A stretch of 5,531 nt of DNA from Chloroflexota bacterium (lineage in GTDB: Bacteria > Chloroflexota > Limnocylindria > P2-11E): assembly GCA_013695575.1 (NCBI GenBank), contig JACDAF010000382.1, positions 1-5,531 of the forward strand, read 5' to 3'. The notes below the pieces were generated by a model. That model did no database searches and had not been told where the DNA came from. It saw only the letters and a list, made by a program, of their open reading frames with translations. Shown one piece after another: positions 1 to 4,852 of the stretch. Position 1 is the stretch's first letter; each line of letters begins with the position of its first letter. A program made the position numbers and the translations under genes.

Positions 1-1088
1 TCAAGGTGGAGCTTCCGGGCATGGGGGACGAGACGCGCGAGTGGGCGCCGCCGCACATCAACGGTGTCTCGGCGTACTTCCTCTCCATCAATCGGAACAA
101 GCGGAGCATCACGGTCGACCTGAAAGCACCCGACGGCAAACGGGTCCTCGAGCGGCTCATCGAGGGCGCCGATGTGGTGGTGGAGAACTTCAGTCCGGGA
201 ACGCTCGAGCGTCTCGGATTCCCGCCCGATCGTGTCCGCACACTCAACCGGCGGGCGATCCTGTGCCGCATCTCGGGCTTCGGCCAGGACGGGCCGGGGC
301 GGGCTTGGCCGGCCTACGACCTCATCGTTCAGGGGATGGGCGGGATCATGAGCCTCACCGGGCCGAAGGGCGGGGCGCCGGTCATGGTCGGCGTCCCCGA
401 GGCCGACATGGTCGCGGGGATGTTCGCGGCGTTCGCGGTGGTCGCGGCGCTGCACGCACGCGAGCGGACCGGTGAGGGCCAGCTGATCGACGCGACCATG
501 ATCGGCGGCCAGGTCGCGCTCCTGTCGCGACAGGCGGCGCGCTACTTCGCCGATGGGACCGTACCCGCGCCGGAGGGCAACGAGCACGCGTCCATCGTCC
601 CGTACCAGACTTTCCGCGCCTCGGACGGGTTCGTGAACGTGTGCTGCGGCAACAATGCCTTGTTCGAGCGCGCGTGCCGGGCACTCGACCTCGAGGAGCT
701 GATCGAGGATGCCCGCTACGCCGACAACACGAAGCGGGTGCGCCACCGTGACTCTCTCGTCCCGCGCCTGGAGCGTCGCATCGCAGAGCTCACGAAGGAC
801 GAGGTCGTGAAGCGTCTGCGCGAGGCGAACGTCCCGGTCGGGCCGATCAGTACCCTTGCGGAGGTGTTCACCGACCCGACGGTCCGCCATCTTGGGCTCA
901 TCGCCGAGGTCGACCACGCTGATGCGGGCCGGGTGCGCGCACCGGGGATCCCGGTGCGCATGGACGGCACACCACCGTCGGTCCGCCGCGCCCCACCGTT
1001 GCTCGGTGAGCACACCGACGAGGTGCTCCGGGAGAGCGGATTCAGCGATGGGGAGATCGCCGGGTTGCGGCGTGACGGTGCCATATAG
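1..1088 (+). CDS. Family III CoA-transferase (CaiB/BaiF), 5' truncated by window edge
   Basis: This is most of a CoA-transferase of the CaiB/BaiF (formyl-CoA transferase-like) family, which moves CoA between organic acids in the cytoplasm. The reading frame is open to the left edge. The first full codons read K-V-E, matching the family motif 'DVIKVE', so the GTG at 6 is an internal Val and not a start. Roughly 35-45 N-terminal residues should lie upstream. Family signatures follow in order: SAYFLSINRNKRSITVDLK near 72-125, VVENFSPGTLERLG near 177-221, SGFGQDGPGR near 273-301, and GEGQLIDATM near 471-500. The Asp at codon 489-491 corresponds to the family's catalytic Asp that carries the acyl anhydride. 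The C-terminal part (PVGPISTLAEVFTDPTV, then PPLLGEHTDEVL) is also typical. The gene ends at TAG 1086-1088. Family assignment is firm. The acyl substrate cannot be told from sequence, and neighbours in the window do not name a pathway. Confidence 0.95.
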   Translation, partial: KVELPGMGDETREWAPPHINGVSAYFLSINRNKRSITVDLKAPDGKRVLERLIEGADVVVENFSPGTLERLGFPPDRVRTLNRRAILCRISGFGQDGPGRAWPAYDLIVQGMGGIMSLTGPKGGAPVMVGVPEADMVAGMFAAFAVVAALHARERTGEGQLIDATMIGGQVALLSRQAARYFADGTVPAPEGNEHASIVPYQTFRASDGFVNVCCGNNALFERACRALDLEELIEDARYADNTKRVRHRDSLVPRLERRIAELTKDEVVKRLREANVPVGPISTLAEVFTDPTVRHLGLIAEVDHADAGRVRAPGIPVRMDGTPPSVRRAPPLLGEHTDEVLRESGFSDGEIAGLRRDGAI

Positions 1089-1107
1089 GGATGGCCCTGC
1101 AAGAGTC

Positions 1108-1138
1108 CACACTGGCGGCGCGACAGGGGTCGCCGTTT
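1108..1138 (+). terminator. Weak GC hairpin followed by TTT, possible terminator
   Basis: In the 61-base gap after the CoA-transferase gene, 1116-1119 plus 1122-1124 (CGGC, GAC) can pair with 1129-1135 (GTC, GCCG) around an AGGG loop. Two bases are bulged, and TTT follows at 1136-1138. An alternative pairing is GCGAC with GTCGC. The stem is short and the T run is only three long, so this is a tentative call. Read-through into the next gene is equally plausible. Confidence 0.2.
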
Positions 1139-1141
1139 GAC

Positions 1142-1147
1142 GAGGTG
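1142..1147 (+). promoter_or_regulatory. Shine-Dalgarno GAGGTG before the membrane-protein gene
   Basis: GAGGTG lies five bases upstream of ATG 1153 and only two bases upstream of GTG 1150. Normal Shine-Dalgarno spacing therefore favours ATG 1153 as the true start. The site fits a gene translated from a leadered, possibly polycistronic, mRNA. Confidence 0.6.
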
Positions 1148-1152
1148 TCGTG

Positions 1153-1668
1153 ATGGATGTCGATCGGATCGTGCCGGGCATCATCGGCGCGGTCGTCGGT
1201 GTCCTCGGCTGGCTGCTGGTCGGCGTGTACATGCAGCGCCGCCAATTCGGGCGTCAGGCGAAGAATGCCGGCCGCGCCTTGTACTTCGAGCTGCTGCTCA
1301 ATCGCATGAATGTCGTTCTGGCACGTGACTACGGCAGCTTCCTCCCCCTCGGCCGGTCGGCGTTTGACCGCCTCCTGCCCGAGCTTGCGACCTCGCTGCC
1401 CGCGGCGTCGCTGCTGACGGTGGTCGGTGCGTACACCGGTCATGCGGGGTACCAGCAGGCCGCGACCGAGCACGAAGCGCCGGTGGAGCTCCGCCGCCGC
1501 AGCCTCGACGCGATCGAGGGTGCCCACCGCGCCGCTCTGGACGCCCTGCGCCCGCAGCTGTTCTCGGCGCGGGAGGCCGCGGCGCTCGCGCGCCTTGGCG
1601 GCCCGTACAGCATCGGCATGCCGGCGCCGGACGCGCCGCCGGCGGGCAGGACGGCGGCCCGCACATGA
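1153..1668 (+). CDS. Hypothetical protein with one N-terminal membrane segment
   Basis: This is a 171-residue protein whose family I do not recognise. It starts at ATG 1153, chosen because GAGGTG is correctly spaced; GTG 1150 would add one residue. Residues about 7-27 (PGIIGAVVGVLGWLLVGVYM) form one hydrophobic helix. Acidic residues precede it and a basic stretch (QRRQFGRQAKN) follows, so the positive-inside rule puts the remaining ~140 residues in the cytoplasm. That part is mostly predicted helix, rich in Ala, Leu and Arg (AGRALYFELLLNRMNVVLARDYG; then a segment beginning PELATSLPAASLLTVVGAY). It ends in a low-complexity Pro/Ala/Arg tail. No catalytic motif, cysteine cluster or nucleotide-binding motif is visible. 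The stop overlaps the start of the NTF2-like gene (ATGA at 1665-1668), so the two are probably co-translated. Coding status is supported by the ribosome site, overlap and sensible topology; function is unknown. Confidence 0.75.
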   Translation: MDVDRIVPGIIGAVVGVLGWLLVGVYMQRRQFGRQAKNAGRALYFELLLNRMNVVLARDYGSFLPLGRSAFDRLLPELATSLPAASLLTVVGAYTGHAGYQQAATEHEAPVELRRRSLDAIEGAHRAALDALRPQLFSAREAAALARLGGPYSIGMPAPDAPPAGRTAART

Positions 1669-2120
1669 CCGAGAGCAACCCGGACCCCGCGGCCGTCATC
1701 GGCCGGTTCCTGGAAGCGATGAACGCCCTCGACTACGACGGTATCGAGGCGATCCTGGCCGAGGATCATGTCAGCGAGTACCCGCAATCCGGCGAGATCA
1801 TCCGGGGACGCTCGAACTTTCGCGCGATCCTCGAGAACTACCCGGGTGGGCTCCCGAAGGGCGGGGTCGACCGCGTCGTCACTCGGATCATCGGCAGCGA
1901 CGACTGGGCGATGACGCCGACGTTCACGCTCGTCCGCCTGACGGGGTCGGGCAGCCTCCGCACCGCGATCATCAGGTCGCGGTATCCCGACGGCTCGACA
2001 TGGTGGGTGATCAATCTCATGGAGATCCGCGAGGGCAGGATCGCCAAGGCCACGGTGTACTTCGCCCCGATGTTCGAAGCGCCAGCCTGGCGCGCGCAGT
2101 GGGTGGAACGCCGGACCTGA
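1665..2120 (+). CDS. NTF2-like / SnoaL-like domain protein
   Basis: This 151-residue protein has the pattern of the nuclear-transport-factor-2-like (SnoaL) superfamily, a cone-shaped alpha+beta fold used by isomerases, cyclases, hydrolases and non-catalytic binding proteins. The N-terminal helices carry the hallmark pattern: AAVIGRFLEAMNALDYDGIEAILAEDHV (about residues 9-36), then a strand and the 'G..IRGRSNFRAIL' turn (about 43-56). The beta-sheet follows: VVTRIIGSDDWAMTPTFTLVRL, then TAIIRSRYPDGSTWWVINLMEIREGRIAKATVYFAP. The 'I.EIREGRIAKATVYF' element is the usual last two strands of SnoaL-like proteins. No signal peptide is present, so it is probably cytoplasmic. ATG 1665 overlaps the previous stop by 4 bases and has no strong Shine-Dalgarno sequence, which suggests translational coupling. 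The fold call is good. Catalytic activity and ligand cannot be assigned because the family is functionally very mixed. Confidence 0.9.
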   Translation: MTESNPDPAAVIGRFLEAMNALDYDGIEAILAEDHVSEYPQSGEIIRGRSNFRAILENYPGGLPKGGVDRVVTRIIGSDDWAMTPTFTLVRLTGSGSLRTAIIRSRYPDGSTWWVINLMEIREGRIAKATVYFAPMFEAPAWRAQWVERRT

Positions 2121-2133
2121 TCCCTTATCCCCG

Positions 2134-2170
2134 CCGGTGGATGCGACACGAGGGCGACGGACATCACCGG
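2134..2170 (+). promoter_or_regulatory. Dyad/hairpin upstream of the kinase gene
   Basis: CCGGTG-G-ATG at 2134-2143 is the inverted complement of CATCACCGG at 2162-2170, apart from one extra G. This gives a possible 9-bp stem with one bulge and an 18-base loop. It lies between the NTF2-like stop and the -10-like box of the kinase gene. No T run follows, so a classical terminator is unlikely. An operator-like dyad or an mRNA 3'-end structure for the upstream operon are alternatives. Confidence 0.3.
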
Positions 2171-2176
2171 TTCCGT

Positions 2177-2184
2177 GCTACGGT
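2177..2184 (+). promoter_or_regulatory. Candidate -10 box (GCTACGGT) for a leaderless kinase mRNA
   Basis: TACGGT at 2179-2184 matches the bacterial -10 pattern TANNNT and ends eight bases before GTG 2193. Transcription would therefore begin at or next to the start codon. No Shine-Dalgarno sequence precedes this GTG. The same GCTA-headed box, at nearly the same distance, precedes the starts at 3245 and 4573. I see no convincing -35 box. Confidence 0.45.
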
Positions 2185-2192
2185 CGCGCGCC

Positions 2193-3146
2193 GTGGCGAA
2201 CACGATCCTGGTCGTCGGATCGCTCGCGTACGACGATGTCCAGACCCCGTTCGAGCGTCGGCGCAACGTGCTCGGCGGCGCGGCATGCTACTTCGCGTTC
2301 GCGGCGTCGCTCTACGGACCCGTCCGTCTGGTCGGCGTCATCGGCGATGACTTCGAGCAGAGCGATGTCGAACGCCTGACGCGAAAGGGCGTTGACGTGT
2401 CCGGGATCGAGCGGCGGCCCGGCCGCTCCTTCCACTGGTCGGGTCGCTACGACTACGAGCTGGGTGCGGCCGAGACGCTCGCGACCGACCTCGGCGTCTT
2501 CGCGACCTGGAGGCCGGAGATCCCCGCCGCGTTCACGGACAGCGACCTCGTGTTCCTGGCAAACATCCATCCGGAGATCCAGCTCGAGGTGCTCGAGCAG
2601 GTCCGCGGGCCGAAGCTCGTCGCGCTGGACTCGATGAACTTGTGGATCGATACGCAACGCGAGGCACTGTCGAAGGTGATGTCGCGGGTCGATGTCGTGA
2701 GCCTGAATGAAGGAGAGGTGCGCCAGTTCGGCCGGACTTTCAGCGTCCTCCGCGGGGCGCGCGAGATCCTCGCGCTCGGGCCGCGAGCCCTGATCGTCAA
2801 GCGCGGCGAGTACGGCGCCGTGCTGTTCACGAAGACGGGATCATTCTGGGCACCGGCCTTCCCGCTCGAGAAGATCCAGGATCCGACCGGGGCGGGGGAT
2901 GCGTTCGCCGGCGGCCTGATGGGATACCTCGCCAGGTGCGAGACCCCGGACGACGCCCACCTCCGCCGCGCCGTGATCCACGGCATCGTCTGCGCGTCGT
3001 TCGCGGTGGAGAGATTCAGCGTCGAGGGTATCGAACAGCTCACCCGTGATGGGGCGGCCGAGCGCTACCGTGCGCTTCGCGAGATCGTCACGATCGGTGC
3101 GGAGACCGTGACGCAGGTCGACCCGTTCGCAGCGGTCATCCGCTGA
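2193..3146 (+). CDS. PfkB/ribokinase-family carbohydrate or nucleoside kinase
   Basis: This cytoplasmic kinase of the PfkB (ribokinase) family transfers phosphate from ATP to a sugar or nucleoside hydroxyl. It has 317 residues from GTG 2193, normal for the family. That start puts ILVVGSLAYDDV (5-16), the usual first beta-strand, right at the N-terminus, and a -10-like box sits just upstream. GTG 2175 would add six residues (MLRSRA) that overlap that box. Visible motifs are LGGAACYFA (27-35, the substrate-side di-glycine motif), RLVGVIGDDF, NEGE (172-175, the N-x-x-E Mg/phosphate motif) and DPTGAGDAFAGG (230-241, PfkB signature 2). D236 is the catalytic base and the neighbouring Gly residues form the anion hole. 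The C-terminal 'CASFAVERFSVEGI' helix is also typical. It stands alone between two gaps. The substrate is undetermined; ribokinase-, adenosine kinase- and fructokinase-like activities are all possible. Confidence 0.93.
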   Translation: MANTILVVGSLAYDDVQTPFERRRNVLGGAACYFAFAASLYGPVRLVGVIGDDFEQSDVERLTRKGVDVSGIERRPGRSFHWSGRYDYELGAAETLATDLGVFATWRPEIPAAFTDSDLVFLANIHPEIQLEVLEQVRGPKLVALDSMNLWIDTQREALSKVMSRVDVVSLNEGEVRQFGRTFSVLRGAREILALGPRALIVKRGEYGAVLFTKTGSFWAPAFPLEKIQDPTGAGDAFAGGLMGYLARCETPDDAHLRRAVIHGIVCASFAVERFSVEGIEQLTRDGAAERYRALREIVTIGAETVTQVDPFAAVIR

Positions 3147-3148
3147 GC

Positions 3149-3176
3149 GGAACCGGCGCCGCCCGCGCCTTGTAGG
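3149..3176 (+). promoter_or_regulatory. Possible ECF-sigma-type promoter (GGAACC-N16-TGTAGG)
   Basis: GGAACC at 3149-3154 resembles the GGAAC-type -35 element used by many ECF sigma factors. Sixteen bases later TGTAGG (3171-3176) sits where the -10 would be, resembling the CGTA-type -10 of some groups. ECF factors often activate their own operon, and this lies upstream of one. It would leave a leader of about 60 bases. The -35 element also overlaps the hairpin region, and a chance match in GC-rich DNA is quite possible. Confidence 0.22.
3155..3171 (+). terminator. Small GC hairpin after the kinase gene, possible terminator
   Basis: GGCGC (3155-3159) can pair with GCGCC (3165-3169) around a CGCCC loop, and TTGT follows. 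It lies 9 bases after the kinase stop and before the sigma-factor gene, where a transcript end is expected. The stem is only five pairs and there is no true T tract, so the call is tentative. Other small stems overlap the stop codon itself (AGCGG-TCAT-CCGCT at 3131-3144, CCGC-TGA-GCGG at 3140-3150). Confidence 0.25.
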
Positions 3177-3229
3177 TAGTCATGACACCGCTGTGCGCTG
3201 CCCTGACCGTCCTGCCACTTCGCCTTGCG

Positions 3230-3237
3230 GCTACGTG
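3230..3237 (+). promoter_or_regulatory. Candidate -10 box (GCTACGTG) for a leaderless sigma-factor mRNA
   Basis: TACGTG at 3232-3237 ends seven bases before GTG 3245, the same geometry as the boxes before 2193 and 4573, and has the same GCTA beginning. It lacks the final T of TANNNT, so it is the weakest of the three. No Shine-Dalgarno sequence precedes the GTG. Confidence 0.35.
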
Positions 3238-3244
3238 GTAGTCG

Positions 3245-3817
3245 GTGCAGGACGCGCGTGAAGACTGGCAGGCCCCCCGCGCGGAGGATGACGCGCTCGT
3301 GGCACGTGCGAGGCAGGGAGACGGCGACGCGTATGGAGAGCTGGTGATCCGCTATCAGGCCATCGCCGCCCGGACGGCGTTCCTCATCACGGGGAGCCAG
3401 GCCGAGGCGGAGGAGGCCGCCCAGGACGCGTTCGTCAAGGCCTTCCACGCGCTCGGACGCTTCCGCGACGGCGCGCCGTTCCGCCCGTGGCTCCTGCGGA
3501 TCGTCGCGAACGAGGCCATCAACCGGCGCAAGGCGGCGGCGCGCCGACCGACGGTCGAGCTGACGGACGCGCTGGACCGCCCGAGCGACGAGGGCGTCGA
3601 TTCGCCGGAGGCCGCCGCGATCGCGTCCGAGCGGCGGGCGCAGGTCTGGGGAGCGCTCGCGCGACTTCGCGATGAGGATCGTCTCGTGATCTCGTACCGG
3701 TATGTCCTCGATCTCTCCGAGGCAGAGATGGGCGAGGCGCTCGGTGTGGCGCGCGGTACGGTGAAATCACGACTCTCACGGGCCATGGCGCGCCTCCGTG
3801 AGGTCATCCGTGAGTGA
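3245..3817 (+). CDS. ECF-type RNA polymerase sigma factor (sigma-70 family)
   Basis: This 190-residue alternative sigma factor directs RNA polymerase to a dedicated promoter set. The sigma-2 domain spans about residues 29-101. It holds the helix ending GSQAEAEEAAQDAFVKAFHALGRF (region 2.2, core-polymerase binding) and PFRPWLLRIVANEAINRRK (78-96, regions 2.3-2.4, promoter melting and -10 recognition). An acidic Pro/Asp linker runs from about 102 to 125. The sigma-4 domain (about 130-188) includes RLRDEDRLVISYRYVLDLSEAEMGEALGVARGTVKSRLSRAMARLRE, whose helix-turn-helix (about 158-180) would read the -35 element. There is no sigma-1 or sigma-3 domain, as usual for ECF factors. GTG 3245 is the earliest possible start because an in-frame TAG lies at 3239-3241. 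The stop overlaps the next gene by 8 bases, pairing it with its probable anti-sigma factor. The family call is firm; the signal and regulon are unknown. Confidence 0.95.
   Translation: MQDAREDWQAPRAEDDALVARARQGDGDAYGELVIRYQAIAARTAFLITGSQAEAEEAAQDAFVKAFHALGRFRDGAPFRPWLLRIVANEAINRRKAAARRPTVELTDALDRPSDEGVDSPEAAAIASERRAQVWGALARLRDEDRLVISYRYVLDLSEAEMGEALGVARGTVKSRLSRAMARLREVIRE
3799..3804 (+). promoter_or_regulatory. Shine-Dalgarno TGAGGT deciding the anti-sigma start
   Basis: TGAGGT lies inside the end of the sigma-factor gene, five bases before GTG 3810. It would not serve GTG 3798, which overlaps it. This favours the GTG at 3810, which overlaps the sigma-factor stop by 8 bases. Confidence 0.6.
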
Positions 3818-4556
3818 CCCCCTCTCCGACGCCGAGCTGGAGGCCACGCTCCGGGACATCGGGCGCCACCTCGTGACACCCGTCACGCCGAATCTCGCGG
3901 CGGGGGTGCGTGCCCGCCTGGCCGGGCGGCGCGAGCCGCGGCGCCCGTGGATGTTCGCGCTCGCGCCTGCCCTGCTGACGGTCGTCGTCCTTGTGGGTGG
4001 CGCGACCGCGGCGGAGCTCGTCCGCCTCCGCGGCGTCGACGTGTTCCGCGTCCCCGCTGTCAGCGCGCCGCCGCGCCAGGCACTGGACCTCGGCGAGCGG
4101 GTGACCCTCGCGATCGCGGGCACGCTCATGCAGCCGCAGCCGCTCCGTACCTCAGGCGACCCGGTGTTCGGGACACCCGACGATGTCTACGCCCGCCGGC
4201 AGGGGAACGCCCAGGTGTCGTTCGTGTACGCGCCCCGGCCCGGCCTCCCTCCAGGACCGACGGGTCACGGCGCGCTGGTCACGCAGCTCCGTGGCAGCCT
4301 CGATCGGTCGCTCATCGGAAAGGGCGTCGGCCCCGGCGCGAGGGTCGAGAGCGTGCTGGTCGGCGACGCGCCGGGCATCTGGATCGAGGGCGAGGCGCAT
4401 TTCTTCTTCTACCGCGACTCCGCCGGGAACATCCTGCAGGAGACGCTGCGGCTTGCCGGCAACACGCTCCTGTGGCAGCGCGACGGCGTGCTCTTGCGAC
4501 TCGAGGCCCAGGTCGACCGTCAGCGAGCGCTCGAGATCGCGTCCTCCTTCCGATAG
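3810..4556 (+). CDS. Probable anti-sigma factor, single-pass membrane protein
   Basis: This 248-residue protein (from GTG 3810) probably holds the upstream ECF sigma factor at the membrane. The first ~45 residues are cytoplasmic and contain DAELEATLRDIGRHLVTPVTPNLAAGVRARL, a pattern common in short anti-sigma N-termini next to ECF genes. It has no HxxxCxxC zinc-anti-sigma motif. An Arg-rich stretch (GRREPRRP) precedes one membrane helix at about 47-69 (WMFALAPALLTVVVLVGGATAA). The remaining ~178 residues should be extracytoplasmic. Their end (GIWIEGEAHFFFYRD, then NTLLWQRDGVLLRLEAQVDRQRALEIASSF) resembles the DUF4367-type domain seen behind membrane helices in similar proteins. Starting at 3798 would add four residues. 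The role is inferred from gene order, 8-base overlap and topology, not from a catalytic signature. The sensed signal is unknown. There is no visible protease-cleavage site that I could identify. Confidence 0.75.
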   Translation: MSDPLSDAELEATLRDIGRHLVTPVTPNLAAGVRARLAGRREPRRPWMFALAPALLTVVVLVGGATAAELVRLRGVDVFRVPAVSAPPRQALDLGERVTLAIAGTLMQPQPLRTSGDPVFGTPDDVYARRQGNAQVSFVYAPRPGLPPGPTGHGALVTQLRGSLDRSLIGKGVGPGARVESVLVGDAPGIWIEGEAHFFFYRDSAGNILQETLRLAGNTLLWQRDGVLLRLEAQVDRQRALEIASSFR

Positions 4557-4557
4557 C

Positions 4558-4565
4558 GCTAGCCT
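4558..4565 (+). promoter_or_regulatory. Candidate -10 box (GCTAGCCT) for a leaderless internal transcript
   Basis: TAGCCT at 4560-4565 matches TANNNT and ends seven bases before ATG 4573. It overlaps an 8-base palindrome TAGCGCTA (4554-4561) that includes the anti-sigma stop codon. The following CCCCGCC contains no Shine-Dalgarno sequence, so either leaderless initiation or coupling to the upstream gene is needed to explain translation. Confidence 0.45.
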
Positions 4566-4572
4566 CCCCGCC

Positions 4573-4851
4573 ATGGCGGTCACGATCCGGCTCTACGGCG
4601 CGTATGGCGACTTCGCCGGCGGCGTCCGCTCCGTCGCGGTCGACGCGCCGACGCTGCGTACCGCGCTCGATGCGCTGGTTGCGCTGCACCCCGCGCTCCG
4701 CGAGCGGCTCCGCGACGAGCACGGGCGACTGCGCGACCACCTGGGCGTCTACGTCAACAAGAACGAGATGCGGTTCCTTGGCGGCGAAGCCACTCGCGTG
4801 GAGGATGGCGACGTGATCCATCTCATCCCAGCGGTATCGGGAGGTAGGTGA
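4573..4851 (+). CDS. MoaD/ThiS/CysO-like ubiquitin-fold sulfur-carrier protein
   Basis: This 92-residue beta-grasp protein resembles the MoaD/ThiS family. Such proteins are activated by an E1-like enzyme at a C-terminal Gly and carry sulfur as a thiocarboxylate, or act as protein modifiers. MAVTIRLYGAYGDFAGG (1-17) forms the first beta hairpin, TLRTALDALVALHPALRERL (27-46) the central helix, and HLGVYVNKNEMRFLGGEATRVEDGDVIHLIPAVSGGR (56-92) the rest. From memory the C-terminal third is closest to mycobacterial CysO, which ends in LPAVAGG and supplies sulfur for cysteine synthesis. The unusual feature is one Arg after the Gly-Gly, where active carriers normally end. No E1-like, JAMM-protease or cysteine synthase gene is visible here. 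The start at 4573 is chosen because MAVTIRLYG fits the family N-terminus; the open frame upstream is the anti-sigma gene's shadow. The next gene follows after one base. Confidence 0.9.
   Translation: MAVTIRLYGAYGDFAGGVRSVAVDAPTLRTALDALVALHPALRERLRDEHGRLRDHLGVYVNKNEMRFLGGEATRVEDGDVIHLIPAVSGGR
4839..4845 (+). promoter_or_regulatory. Strong Shine-Dalgarno GGGAGGT overlapping the Gly-Gly codons
   Basis: GGAGGT (4840-4845) is a full anti-16S match, seven bases before ATG 4853. It is made of the two Gly codons (GGA GGT) of the MoaD/CysO-like protein's C-terminal motif, so one stretch of DNA serves both functions. Confidence 0.85.
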
Positions 4852-4852
4852 C

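Noticed and set aside
6..8. GTG at 6 as the start of the CoA-transferase
   Set aside because: The preceding in-frame AAG and the following GAG complete the internal family motif K-V-E, so the gene must begin before the window.
1137..1142. TTGACG as a -35 promoter element
   Set aside because: It is only about ten bases from the start codon at 1153, leaving no room for a -10 box before the gene.
2175..2192. GTG 2175 as the start of the kinase
   Set aside because: It adds MLRSRA before the normal family N-terminus, overlaps the -10-like box and has no nearby Shine-Dalgarno sequence. GTG 2193 is preferred, but 2175 cannot be fully excluded.
1427..2350. 307-codon + strand frame crossing three genes
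   Set aside because: It overlaps the membrane-protein, NTF2-like and kinase genes in another frame. Its product is low-complexity, Arg-rich and lacks motifs.
2453..3043. 196-codon - strand frame opposite the kinase gene
   Set aside because: The kinase signatures on the + strand are decisive, and the antisense product has no domain.
3131..3150. Two mutually exclusive small stems around the kinase stop codon
   Set aside because: They are stems of four to five pairs in GC-rich sequence without a T run, easily explained by chance. Mentioned only under the terminator entry.
3355..3879. 174-codon - strand frame opposite the sigma-factor gene
   Set aside because: It has Ser/Arg-rich composition and no domain, and sigma-2 and sigma-4 motifs are clear on the other strand.
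3947..4816. 289-codon + strand frame across the anti-sigma and MoaD-like genes
   Set aside because: It is an Arg/Ala/Pro-rich shadow of two genes with recognisable products in other frames.
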